This document shows, piece after piece, positions 33,801 through 45,635 of a stretch of 64,000 nucleotides of DNA. The notes below the pieces were generated by a model. It was not told where the DNA came from and searched no databases. It saw only the letters and a list, made by a program, of their open reading frames with translations. Within the stretch, counting starts at the first letter, position 1, and each line of letters opens with the position of its first letter. Made by a program: the position numbers and the translations under genes. The stretch covers positions 23,795 through 87,794 of the forward strand of contig JAFEUB010001184.1 in assembly GCA_024529925.1 (NCBI GenBank), written 5' to 3'. Source of the DNA: Ophthalmolycus amberensis (Eukaryota > Chordata > Actinopteri > Perciformes > Zoarcidae).

Positions 33801-36800
33801 GTTGAACTACACAACGGAGAGGGCGCACTCAAATGTAGTAGGGCTGACACGGGTCTTTTCAGTGCAAACTATTGTCATCCGGTTATGCCGGGACGCTTTG
33901 ACTGTCAAGTCTGTGCGCTCGGAGATCAGGATCGGACCAGCCGGGGCCGTATGCCGAGGTGGCCTGCGTTGTATCCACATGCTGTCCACACCTCAGTGGT
34001 GTCAGTGAGGTGTGGACAGCATGTGGACACAACACAGACAGTTTATTAAATGTGGGTCTCTCCATCATCATCTCCTGTGGACAGCAATGGGAAGAGAGGA
34101 CAACCAGGCTGGAGCACAGCCGTTACTGATGATGGAAATGATTTAAAATAAAAGCTTTTAAATAACAAAATAACAGGGGACTTGTACTGTGAAAAAAAAA
34201 TAGGAAAAGGAGCTTTGTTAGCAGCCATTCTTCAATAACTCAACTACTACTACTACACGGAGGAAGAGAAGGCAGCAAAAAAAATAACGGTGGACTTTTA
34301 TTGTGAAGAATTGATAGGAAATGAAATCTACCGTTTTTATAGCTGCTCTTTTGACCGCAAAATATATCCGATGGCCATCATTGAGGTTGCGTTAACTGTC
34401 AACACACATGTGGGGACACAGCTGAGCTCCGTTGCGGTGCGTCCGATCACAAGAGGTGCATTGCAAAGACAAGTGTAACCTCGTTGGACTAAGGGTATAC
34501 CAGCTGTGTGGGACAGGCCGTTGGATGGAAACATAGCAGGCTGATCCAGAAGCACTTCTTGTAGACAAGCCACTTTTAAAACACACCACTGCCTCAGTGA
34601 ATACTTCTTCTGGGAAAAAACAACAAAGAGGCGACACATTCACGACATTAAACCGCATGCAAACTCAAAGACAGGGAGGTGCATGGCATAGACAGGAGAG
34701 GGGGAGGGGCAGGGGGAAGGAGAGGGGTGCGGGTCAAGGTGCAGGGTAGAAGGGGGTCAAGTTGAATCTTGGTTCTTACCATCCAATTAACAAACTACGT
34801 GCTATCTGGAGCTCCGACAGCGAGTCTGACAGCGAGACCAGCCCAAGTAGGTTGAGCTTCTTTAATCTTTAAACGGAGGGATCCTCCACCGTTTCATCCA
34901 CATTGACCATCAGCAGAAGCACACAGAGTTGTGGGAGACTGGCCCAGGAGTCCACTTTGACTCGATCAACACTTGATCATGATCAAAGGAAGCGACTTGC
35001 AACCTTTTAATCCACTCTTTCATACTGAAAACACGACTGCTACAAAAAGCTTTCCCCAAGTCTCAATGCATAACGATTTATTTGAATGATTTTTGAAGTG
35101 GCCCTTTGCGGCTGCAAATACAGTGGATGAATAATCGCTCACCACAGATACATCAGTACATGTTCACCAAATGTCCCGCATTAACAAATCCTCTCCTTAC
35201 AACCCACAGTGGTGTTGAGCAGTGATGAAGTCCATTGACTAAAGAAAAGTCCATTAAGAATGTTTCAGACTCTTCTGTCGAGTCCATTTATCCTCTTCAC
35301 AGGGTTGCACATTAACATTTATCAGCAAGAGGCGTAAACAAAAAAAGAATGAAGGCCGGTGCACGGAATCAATATCCTTCACAGACTTGTCCCGAGGTTT
35401 TAGGCTGAGTGGAGCACTCTCTCTTTCTTATCAGTACAGGAGGGGGAGGGAGGGAGGAAGGAGAGAGGGATTTTTGTTTCCCTTTTGAGATCCAAAGAAT
35501 CCAGTTCTAGGACGGATCTCCATGCGGCCACAGAGGACCTTATCTTTACCATTACACTGAAAAGAGCAAAGACACAAAGAATTAGAGAAACGGGAGGAAG
35601 GACTCGTGCTCTCTCAAAAGAGCCCAGTTCAATTTACACAAGGTCATTGTCAAACTACAGATCAACCACAGAAGCAGTGTGTAGTTAGCAAAAAATACAA
35701 TCAATAAATGGGTATGAGCTGCTACCACGATGCACTGGTGAGGTTGATGGCGAGCGCTCTACTGAGAACAAGCTTTAGTCATCAGCAAACTATGACAAAA
35801 GTCAGCAGTTTGTCTCACTTGGAGCAGAGATATCGATTCAATAACGACGAAAGATTGTTTTTATCTGAAGCCTCTTGGAAACACAGAGAAGTATGAGGGA
35901 GACAATGAAGAGAGAGATACGAGGGATCGAGTGGTACCAAAGGAAGAGACCGATGGAGACTAAGGCCCAATCCCAATGTCCCCCTAAGGCCCTAAACCCA
36001 AAACCCTCAGGGACTTAACTGACGTCACCTGGTAGATGAAATGTTGTGAATACAAATGGAACAACTTTGCTGAAACATATCACGTTACCATGACAATATG
36101 ATGTACAAATGTGGGTATTTATTTTACATTTCTTACTCCCTGATTTGAACGTCTTCCAGGCTCTTTCCTCACAAAGATGAGGTCATTTCAAATAATCTAT
36201 TCACTCATTTTTGTCAAAACAGCTTTAATGACAAAATCTTTAATCCTTAATGTTTCTGAGTAAATGTAATACGACAGGCTGAACACCCATGTGGCATCCT
36301 CTTTGTTTAACACTGGTAACCCCGTGTTTAACGTCAGATTGCTATGAATTGTGGGTAATGTCGACAGAAATGTGGACTGACGGAAAGTGTTCCGAATGTC
36401 TGAGAGTCCTAAAACACTGGATGATTTGACAGTGGAACAGAACTAAACCCTCGAGGACCTTAAAGCCTGTGAGACTGAAGATTGGGCCGAAGCCTTTTCG
36501 CCAGTAGGATAACAATTCAGGAGAGTTGAGTCTGGGGTCACATGGGAGGACGGATTTGTCAAAATTGGATTGGCCGAGTATAGCCAAGCTCTACGCAGAA
36601 TAGGATTATGTTAAAAATGAGTTGCAAATATGGGCACCGACAAAGCTTAGCTCCTCAGGATACTCTTTGTTCTGTCCTTTTCTTATATTGTGCAAATTGA
36701 GTTCATCAGTAGAAGCCATTATTTAACCTATATTGACTGATATCTTTATTTTCATGTCATGAACGTGCCCAACCCTCAAATTGCAGCTCGGTCGCCATTG

Positions 36801-39800
36801 GCGGCGATGGAATGACTACCGTCACAATCGTCTCCGTTTTCGGTGTGGCCATTTTAATGTGTACGTCACTTGACTAATTACCTTCCTGCCATCGGCGGGC
36901 TAATCTTGGAACCGTGAGTGTTCAAACAAATACACAGTGATTAGTGCCATCATGAACTTTCATTGCAACCAATGTTGGAGTCGGGATAGTAAACATAGCC
37001 CAGAGACGCCCAATCCAGTCCATAACCGGACTCAACACAGCATTTTAGTGAGCATTCAGAAAGTGTTCAGGCAGTGTTAATGAATGGAATGCTGAAGGTC
37101 TGTGACGACGCGACTTACCCTCTTCTTCGTCCCGGCCTGCAAGCAAACAGAAACACCATTCATGTCATAGATTCAAGCCACCGTGACAGCAGCTGAGCAG
37201 TGAGGACACGCAGAGGTTCAGCAAAGGTCCTGAACCTTTCTCAGTTTACATTCTGTTACAGCTTAAGAACAATGACTTTTGATATGCATTGCAATCAATT
37301 CGTTTTTCTGTACAAACACGCTAGTTATGCCATTTGTTTTCTTAGGTATGCTTTTTGAAATGGATATTCAATTTCCAACGTTATTGTTATTTATCACACA
37401 GGATTTGTCCTTTGGGGAGCAACGAATGCATTAAGTTAACTTCGGTCATTTTTTTTTGGTCTGGAAATCTCCCATCTTCTCGAATACCAGAAAGTACGCG
37501 TAGTGAAAACCCTCCGTTCTGTGAGCGACTTGGTGACAGAACAAAATGAAAGCATAAAACAACATCATGTTGTCATCTCTTGAGTAAGTGAATAAACTGG
37601 CACAGACTCAATGTGCCTAATTAAAAAGATGAAGGAATTAAAGCTTTAAATCGATATAATTTGCCAACCTGGAAAAAGTTTGAAAATAAAACCAGCTATC
37701 GGGAGGTGAAACCCGAATATGGCTTGTACTTGCACGATAAGCATACGTGAGCAACGTTTTATCAAGAATCATTATTAGTGCGACACATTACAATTAGCGA
37801 GCTAGTGGAGGGGATCTGGTCTTGAATCAACACTAGTGGAGTCTGATAGAGTGGTGGAAACAAGTGTCAGCTGAGGAATACTTACTCTTAGGGGGCCATG
37901 GCTTAGGTACCCACTCCACCTTGGGTCTGGCATCGAGTTCTGCAATGCGGTCGTCGAACCTGGCGCCGTCTGTGCTCACAGTGCTGTATGCCTGTGGGAG
38001 GACGAAAGAAGTTCCAGTTCGTCAAATGAAAGGATTTAAACCGCAGGTACTTTGCAAATTGTGTCATTCTACAAGATTGGCTCGTTTGTTGCACTTGAGT
38101 GCTTAAACCTTTTGCTGAGGACACAATGCCAATGTTTTTAAGTGCAAGTTAGTATCGTGGTAGTATCATGATGATCAAATGATGAAAAACAATACAACTT
38201 ACGTATGACACAGCGCCAACAAAGGCTCCACCACACAGCAGGGTGTAGAGTATGTTCTCTCCAGACCCACCAGGAACGGATGACATCGGTCGCCGTTGCA
38301 CAACTGGAAAGGATTCAAAGGTCACATGTTAAGCACCGAATGAACCGCATGACAGGAGCCAATCAATGCCACTCTCATTAATTAACATTGAATGGAAACG
38401 TTGGGTGAAGCTCGACATGGAATAATTCAACAACAACCGTAATGCAACAGCAAGCGCTACGTTACGACGTGCAAACAAACCACGTAACCGATGGGATCCA
38501 AACGGAGGCTCCCTGCTAGCGAGGGCATGAACATGTGTTTATCTAGACCGAATATTCAAACGTCTGTTTTGGCCGACAGCCCCGGGTCAGGCAAATTGGT
38601 CCGCCGACATATGAGAAGCAACATGACAGGGGACAAGGGATGGGAAATGTTGAGTGTCCCCAGAAGTTTATTTCAACCCGGGTCTCTGCAGGTCGCAGGT
38701 AGAAAGGTTCCTACTCGTCCCGGGGGAAGGTTCCTGCAGTCCAAAAAGGGGGCTTTAGAGAAGGTTCAAACAGGAAGTGATTCACTGAAAGGAACAGTGA
38801 CAGAACTAGTACTGGACCACTGTCGATCCGTATTGATCCCCCCCCTCAAGGTTCGGCGCGCACGTGAACCACGGATTGCACAGTTTAACGTGAACCATCG
38901 CAGGGTGAAATATAGTTTTACTGACGATCGTTATCCATCAATGTTCAGTAAAACATGTGATCAGGTCATCATTTATGCTTTCTGTTTGCCGATCTCTGAT
39001 AATGTTCCATCGTAAACAACCAATCAGTGTTTGAACTGGTGAGAAAACTTGAATAAATCGGTTTCACAACATGTATAAATAGATATTAGAGATTAATTAT
39101 GACCTGTTTATAACACCTCTAACAGCTTATAATACATAATTAAGACTACAATTGACATTTGTTTTAATCCATTAAAGTAAAATAATTAATTAACTTCTTT
39201 ATCATTTGAATTGAGTGTTTTTATGAAGAAAAAATAGTATCGGCAGCAAAAGAATGTGATCAGGGATCTCTAGAAGTTCTATTTGCTTCCTTTTTTCTTT
39301 TGTGCTGATCCGATCGGTTACCGGATCCGTGACTCTGATCCGTACCGTGAGTTTTATGATCCTTTGCACCACTAGACAGAACACAGAGGATGATAAACCT
39401 CGCCTTCACTGTTCACATCGGCTGCTCTGCCTCCATGTGTCCTCACTGTTGATGACACTTGACCCACGGCAGCTTTTCAAAAGATCCCACAGGTCTGGAT
39501 AACAACAATGTGCTGCACAAGCCCGAAGCTTCAGCTCTCAGTGTAGAAGGAGATATGGTGAGAACGAACCCAGAGGCTCACGATGCCTCACGCTCTGACT
39601 GGATTCAGCAGAGTAGATCAACTTTACCAAACAATAGGCTCGTCAGGGCTTGTTTGATACCTGCAAGGTGATGCATACACCCTCGGGTACGCAGTTCGGT
39701 TTCAGCCTGTCACGCTATCCATTTTAATATTTAACAATACTATTTATAAAAAACTTGACGAGTCCACACCTTTTACCAATACTCCTGACATCACATCACT

Positions 39801-42611
39801 TAAACAAAGTCAGTTTTTACCATTTCATTATAAAAACTGTGTAAATCAATGAACTCTGCACCTAAACAGCACCCAAATGAATTCCTTTCATAAAACAGAT
39901 CCAGGTAACAGGACAAACGAGTGCCTTGCAGTTGTTTCAGCTGACTCCAAACATAGTCAGAGTTGATTGATAATGTTTTTCCTCATGTTGAGTTTTTAAT
40001 GTGAAGACGTCGGTCATATTATCTGCTGTTTACATTCCTTATGATGCTAATTCAAGAGTTGCGCTCCAGGAATGCACTACTGTTTCAGTTTTGTTCGTCA
40101 CGCGTTTGTTGTGTTACAGCTGAATTGCGTTGTGCATCCCTGTGTTGCATGATGCCAAATGAATGATCCTTGAATCCTTGAACAGATAGCAGCAGTGGCA
40201 ATTTTGGTATGAACATTTTGGGTGGGGCCACACAATATTCACACGAGAACATGTGATGATGCAATCCAAACATACAGCGGAATAACACCGTCTAAAAATC
40301 ACACGATGAAGATCTGACTACATATCTTACCATAGCAACACATAGCACCACCAAAGGTCAACATCCAACAGCCTGCTCATGGCCAGCAACCAAAGGTGCA
40401 TTTGTCATCTGTTGAGCAGCCTCATCCTCTTAAACATTGTACATGCAATCCAAAAGTTTGTTTTTGAATAATGGATGAAGTGCCCGAAAATAGGGTTTTT
40501 AATACGCATTTAAATATGCATTTGAAAAGGCCAGGGCTCACCGAGCCGGCAGACTCGTCATGTCCACGCAAGGCAACGTCGCACTTTCCACAAAGCTTTA
40601 TACAGGTTAGAATTCTGCCAAGAGCAGACCCGTTTATTCAGTCCGACGGTTGTCTGTGCGCACCGTCAAGCTGAGAGGCAACGTTACCATTTTTGCTCAC
40701 GGTGTAAAGTGCTAAATCGTACCGTAGTTAAATAATCCACACGAGTCATCACGACCATTGTAACGTTAATGCAAGTACAATATCACGTGTACACCCTTGC
40801 ACCCCTTAAAATCAACCAATGGGATGCTTTTAGGGACCCTGGCCATCAGGCCCCACTCATGATCAGTGCAGTAGACCAAGCAGCATCAGGCACAAAGACA
40901 CACAAGTTACACACACAACAAAGCAATGTGTTTCTAGAGAAGAGATTTCATTCAGAACATGATGTCAAATTGCAAACATTTTATGAAGTAGACAAAGCTT
41001 TGCCATTATTGCGTCTGAAATAGAGAAAAGCCTATAACTTCTTGTACAACAGCGCCCTCTGGTGGGGACCGTGCCCCGAAGAGCCTTCGTGCAAAAACAG
41101 AGATGGATAGCGGTTGTTCGCTGCTGTATTAATTAATGCTCCGAATAGCGATTAAAGAACATTTAATGTACTCTATGAGGCGGACACTGTCATCAATAAC
41201 CCGAGATTACATGAAAGGAATCAATGTCATTAACTAGTTGTCGTAGATAGTTTGGCTGTATGAAAGTGGGTTTGTGTGTAGTACTTCATAGCCAGTGTAC
41301 GGGTACTTGTCGTGTCCAGTGTTGAGGGGGTTAAACTCTTCCTGTTCTCAGGAACTAATCCGGAGTCCAAGGCTCTGACACGACACCCTGTTATTTTTAC
41401 CGGCTAATCGGCTAAAGTCTAAGCAAGGTTGGAGTTGGGGGGGGTGGCCAGTGGAGGGGATGCAGGCCAAGATGTCGGGAGGATTAGACCATGATACCAT
41501 CCTCTTGTTAAGTGGTAAAGTGTCTTGCTTAAGGACACATCAACACGAACTAGCGGGTATCGAACTACCGATCCTCTGATTGAAGGACACCCCCTTCAGC
41601 TGGCCTACATCTTCACTCACTCTACCTTAACCTCACTCAGCACTGCTAACAGCACTCTGAGATTGTTTTAATAAAAAGTGCGTTACAAATAAAATGCAGT
41701 ATTATTATTATTATTATTAACGGCTAACGAACCTTAAGTAGTTTCCATGTGTCACCCGTGGTTACGTAAGGTCATTATCAGCGATGGCGAGAGAAGCTGC
41801 TGACATTGGGGTCAGACAGCTTACGTCAGCCGCACTCTTTACGCAGTCACACGAGCGCATCACGTGACCGACAGCGGCCACCATGTTTCCACGCCACCCG
41901 CAGCATGTGAAGGTCACACACGATGCATGCTTCACGTTCGCTTTTCAAACGGCATGAACTTCCCAGAGAAGAGAGAGAGAGAGCGCGTGCCCGCGTTCAT
42001 TCGGACGCGTGTGCACGGTGAGGCCAGTTTTACACCGGTACCATATAACGCGTCACATGTCATTTAATAAAAAAAGGGCCAACTGACACAAGCCGAGACC
42101 TGCAGTCTGCTGCTCTGTTTAACACTCTGTCCGTGGATAGAAGGGAGGTAACTGTCATTCGGAAATACTCCAACCGGGGCTCACAATATACCCGTATTTC
42201 TCGAGACGCACACTTTAAATAAGAAAAATTAAAGTACACCACAAACGTGTTACAGCCCAGCTTCAGCCCCCCCCAAAATAAAAAAAGCTCGAGTTGACCT
42301 TCACATCCTATGGGCAGCCATTGCCATTCTCCAGCTCGGTGGGGGAATGCAGCTATGCAGAAACATTCGCACGAGGACAACGTGTACTATTCCACACACT
42401 TCAGTCAGGAGGCGACGGATGACGCGAGAAAACGTCACATTTAAAATAGCAAGTCTTGCGTTAAAGACAACGGTTAATAATACGAGAAATTCCGATTTTG
42501 TGTTTTGCCAATTTGTCCCAGTGATGAACACTCACCATCCCGGGGCAACCTGTAGGCTGCTCTCCGCGCCAGAGGCCCACACCTCTGCCAGGCCGCTCTG
42601 CAGGAAAACAT
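30879..42611 (-). CDS. mgarp: Mitochondria-localized glutamic acid-rich protein (MGARP/HUMMR), long form
   Basis: Minus-strand exons 42611-42536, 38303-38203, 37991-37886, 37136-37119 and 31666-30879 join in phase to 362 residues. The start MFSCRAAWQRCGPLARRAAYRLPR is a basic mitochondrial leader. RRPMSSVPGGSGENILY (residues 29-45) parallels human MGARP RRMSSNRFPGSSGSNMIYY, and a single membrane segment follows at about 43-61. Exon 3 encodes FDDRIAELDARPKVEWVPKPWPP. Exon 4 is an 18-nt microexon. The last exon is almost all Glu, Ala, Pro and Val, with tandem copies of VEEAPAPVEVAPV. MGARP is a mitochondrial membrane protein linked to mitochondrial transport and steroid-producing cells and is induced by hypoxia in mammals. 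An ACGTG hypoxia-type core lies about 90 bp upstream of the ATG (42699-42703). Identity rests on the N-terminal half and on synteny; the tail is low complexity. Confidence 0.85.
31262..31534 (-). repeat. mgarp: 39-bp tandem repeat in mgarp last exon, seven near-perfect copies
   Basis: CCTCTTCGACAACTGG recurs at 31262, 31301, 31340, 31379, 31418, 31457 and 31496, an exact 39-bp period. It encodes the 13-residue unit VEEAPAPVEVAPV. More diverged copies continue on both sides (about 31187-31560). The unit is unrelated in sequence to the 39-bp minisatellite at 27619. Confidence 0.95.
33231..33577 (-). CDS. mgarp: Alternative last exon of mgarp (short form)
   Basis: A minus-strand exon after GTGTTCCAG that accepts the same phase as the distal last exon, so it can follow microexon 37136-37119 directly. 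It encodes 115 residues, mostly Glu, Ala and Val, and ends EEEEAAASEA-stop, giving a 215-residue protein. It has its own candidate AATAAA on the minus strand at 32428-32423. No convincing donor precedes its stop codon, so it is most simply an alternative terminal exon. The human protein (about 240 residues, acidic tail) is closer in length to this form. Confidence 0.75.
33968..34033. repeat. Long hairpin in an mgarp intron
   Basis: Perfect 22-bp arms at 33974-33995 and 34006-34027, with a 10-base loop. The stem extends to 28 bp with one mismatch (33968-33995 with 34006-34033). Other content of this intron (33578-37118) is unique-looking AT-rich sequence with no exon that I can support. Confidence 0.9.
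38991..39380. repeat. Dispersed repeat, copy A, in mgarp intron 1
   Basis: Matches the sequence at 42869-42893 plus 44131-44560 in the same orientation. Shared words include TAAACAACCAAT, CTTTTGTGCTGATC and GATCCGTGACTCTGATC, ending near TTTGCACCAC. The 3' part resembles the end of a common fish hAT element with GATCCG words. This copy lacks the 1.2-kb insertion seen in copy B. Confidence 0.75.
40001..40180 (+). repeat. Dispersed repeat, copy A (copy B at 45466-45635)
   Basis: Shares GAAGA.ATCGG.CATATT, GGAATGCACT and GCATCCCTGTGTTGCAT in the same order and orientation with 45466-45635. It ends with ATGATCCTTGAATCC, reminiscent of the 3' end of a LINE-type repeat. The family is not assigned. 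Confidence 0.7.
41450..41735 (-). repeat. tRNA-derived SINE fragment and (ATT)n tail region
   Basis: On the minus strand 41515-41620 contains GTTCGATACCC (B-box type) and TGTCCTTAAGCAAGACAC, a phrase found in fish tRNA-derived SINEs. On the plus strand the adjacent TGCGTTACAAATAAAATG followed by (ATT)n looks like a separate LINE/SINE 3' tail. Confidence 0.5.
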
Positions 42612-43616
42612 CGCTGCTCTCCGGGATACGGTGGGGGGGAATGAATGCTGCAGTTTCAGCAAGTGCTGGATGAATGAATGGCTGGTCTGGTCAGAAAAAC
42701 GTGTGCGAGGCGGAGGGCACACTTGATTTCTGTGGCGCAATGTGGTTGTGCGGCGCTGGTGTATGAAGGGTGCATAATGCCACAGAAAGGGGAAGGTGAG
42801 GAGTATGAGGAGTCATTCGGACCCAAGGAAGAGAAGGATGTTCAAGTGGCTAAAGAGACGACGGACCATCTCTGATGTTACATTGTAAACAACCAGTGGC
42901 GGCTGGTGGAAAATGTTCTAGGTAGGGCCATCTTATCAATTTCAGCAAACATCCCAGTATGATTTAATGCAAAAAAAATGTAAGTATCAAACACTCATTA
43001 TTACTTGGCAGTTAAATATTTAACATGTATTCCAACACGAAAACAATCAGTAAATAACACTTATATAATATAATATAACATGTTTATTTATTGAGATGTC
43101 CTATGGACCTTGTTATAGGAGGTAAAGATCAGGAGAAGTAAACATGAAGTGTAATTATGAATACTGATGTTAAATTAAGCTATGATGAGTTTTCACTGTT
43201 AATTTAACATCTCTATTACATGTTGATGCCTCCATGACCAAGTTAAGCAGATGAGACTGAGGCTATGTAGAAGAAAATGTTCACTTTGCCGAATATGTAG
43301 CTTGACAGAGTTCTCCATGTGTGTCCTGGTGTTCTCATGTTTCCTTACCTCCTCACTCCCGTAACTGTCCGTGCTGGATCCGTCCCCGTTGTTTTAAAAA
43401 GCTAAATAAATGATTAGCATGACGTCATCCAGCTAGCCAAACCTGTCTGGTGTACAGCTAGTGAAGCTTCGCATGTAGTCTGCTATCTGATTGTGAGGTC
43501 AGGCTGATCTGATATCAGCTCTTTGGCTGCAGAATCTCCGCCGAAGTTCTCCTCTCAAACGGGTCTTGGAGGAGGAGTGCTCGCGCTGGCGCTCGCGCGT
43601 AGAGACTTCTCCTGAC

Positions 43617-43795
43617 GAGAACGCGCAGCGAGGGGGGCCTGATCGTTCTAGCCCCAAGCTGAATCTATTTGAGGGCGCTGATTGGCTAAATTGTATGTCA
43701 CTCATTTATATCTTGAATCAGCAATTGGCTAAACTGCTTCATAGACCCGTCTCTTTTGGGCCAAAACGATCAGGCCCCCCTAGCTGCGCGTTCTC
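43617..43795. repeat. Inverted repeat inside the nested element
   Basis: Arms of about 31 bp at 43617-43647 and 43765-43795: GAGAACGCGCAGCGAGGGG on the left, CCCCTAGCTGCGCGTTCTC on the right, with one or two mismatches. It could be a smaller transposon inside the larger one. Confidence 0.75.
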
Positions 43796-43802
43796 AGAGT
43801 GT

Positions 43803-43940
43803 CGCGCACACAGGCAGAGAGCACGAGCAGAGAGCACACAGGCAGAGAGCACGAGCAGAGAGCACACAGGCTGAGAGCACGAGCAGAGAGCACACAGGCG
43901 GAGAGCACGAGCAGAGAGCACACAGGCGGAGAGGACGAGC
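43803..43940. repeat. 28-bp tandem repeat, about 4.5 copies
   Basis: Units of GAGCACACAGGCAGAGAGCA plus CGAGCAGA with minor changes. They give Ser/Arg/Glu-rich chance reading frames on both strands. Confidence 0.9.
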
Positions 43941-44130
43941 AGGAAAAGCATATATTTTGCGCAGATATCATATTTTACACACATTACTGGGTACATTCCA
44001 CAGTTCAAAAACACAAATATTGACAATTTGTATAATTTATGATTATTATAATTTTTTTTTTTTTTTTTTTTTTTTGTGTGGCTCATGGTGGGGCCATGCC
44101 CCATGGCCCTCTATTGACCAGCCGCCACTG

Positions 44131-44560
44131 TAAACAACCAATCCGTGTTTAAACTGACAGGAGAGGTAGTAACGTTAGCAGCACTGCTAACGGCTAACGA
44201 ACAAAGGTTCCGATCATTTGGATCAATTTGGAATTGCTATTCCAAAGCAACAGGATAAGATTTGGTATTTTTGATGGTTTACACTAACTTGAGAATGGTT
44301 GAAAGGAAAAAAACAAACAAATAGTCTGTAGCCTTGTAGACCACCTGCTATAATCAAACAGATGGATCTATATCTGCCAATCTATGGATCAATAATGATC
44401 GGCATTTAGTATAGGCAGCAAATAAACAGGATCAGGCATATCTAAAAGTTATATTTGCTCCCTTTTTTCTTTTGTGCTGATCTGATCTCTGATCTGATCC
44501 GTGACTCTGATCTGTGATACGATCCGAACCGTGAGCTTTATGATCCATTGCACCACCACA
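44131..44560. repeat. Dispersed repeat, copy B (right part)
   Basis: Continuation of the repeat interrupted at 42893. Homologous to 39013-39380 by shared ordered words, including CTCTGATCTGATCCGTGAC and GTGAGCTTTATGATCC. Confidence 0.7.
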
Positions 44561-45465
44561 AATAAACACAAGAAGACAATCTGAAATAGATCAGTATGAA
44601 GGTGTACATTTCATGGAATTCGTAATCAACCATCTTCAAAGCAGCATGTGGGGGTTACCATGTCCAAATAACTTTATCTCACGACTACCACTGATCCTCT
44701 ACCACAAGCACACCACATGCTCAAAACCTGTCTAAGATATATAAGATGAGACTGGGAAATACCACAAACAAGTGTAGAAAGTTATACTCGTGCTATATCC
44801 ACCTCTACGACTGCACTTCTCAACTGCTTTTTTAAAATCTCCCACCAAAGAGTGTCAATTTACAGAGCACTCCTCCCTGCTGCTGTTTCTTTTCATGGCA
44901 TCGATCACCCTCCATACATCACGGTGACTCTCATCGCTCCACCCCTCTGACCTGGAAGAGGCAAGTCATAAGAAGCACAGAAGGTCGAGGGCGCACACAA
45001 AATGATATAATTTTTTTTTTCATGCTTGCTCATTCCTGTACTCAACTCTGCTTTTACAGGCTCTGTTTTTCATGCACAAGCTAATGTTGCTGTGGATTCT
45101 TAACATTTTACTGAAGTGTTGTCCTCCATGTTAGCGACTGTTTGGAGATAGTAGGTATTGTGCTCTCTCTCTCTCTCTCTCTCTCTGAATGTAGGTGTCT
45201 TCATTTTTGTGTGTTCTTAAAGCTGGTTTACAATTTACCTGGATCTGTTGTCTTGTGTAAGCCGAGAACGGCTGTGTTAGGAATTTCAAAAAATAAAAAT
45301 ATTATATAGTGTAAATTTTGCGGAGATATTCTGCGCGGAGTGATGTAAAAGCGCTCGCCAAAGTAATATACGTGCACGGCTGCTCCTGGTGGACTCTGTG
45401 TTTACATCATGATGCTTGATGCTCAAACATGCTGAAAGTTGATGGACGATGTTTGCCTCATTTTG

Positions 45466-45635
45466 AATTATGTGAAGATATCGGCCATATTGTCTGTTTT
45501 TGTTGCTGCTGACATTCCTCCTGATGCAAATTCCCCAGCATGCGCTACAGGAATGCACTGCTGTTTGTTTTGTTATGTTTGGATACAACTGCATCCCTGT
45601 GTTGCATAATGACAATAAATGATCCTGAATCCCTG
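45466..45635 (+). repeat. Dispersed repeat, copy B (copy A at 40001-40180)
   Basis: Ends TTGCATAATGACAATAAATGATCC, of which the core GACAATAAATGATCC is like a LINE 3' end. Better preserved than copy A at the tail. Confidence 0.7.

Larger units (their letters stand above)
42894..44130. mobile_element. hAT-type element nested in an older repeat
   Basis: A 1237-bp insert with ends CAGTGGCGGCTGGT and ACCAGCCGCCACTG (imperfect terminal inverted repeats). It is flanked by an exact 8-bp duplication TAAACAAC (42886-42893 and 44131-44138). The related repeat copy at 38991-39380 has a single TAAACAAC (39013-39020) at the matching place and so represents the empty site. There is no transposase frame. 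It includes an internal inverted repeat and a 28-bp tandem repeat. Confidence 0.88.

Noticed and set aside
35480..35580. Possible extra mgarp exon
   Set aside because: A TTTTCAG-like acceptor exists on the minus strand, but the frame required by the upstream exon gives a stop at the second codon.
38491..39015. 174-codon plus-strand open frame in mgarp intron 1
   Set aside because: No motif recognised, and its end runs into a dispersed repeat. Most likely chance.
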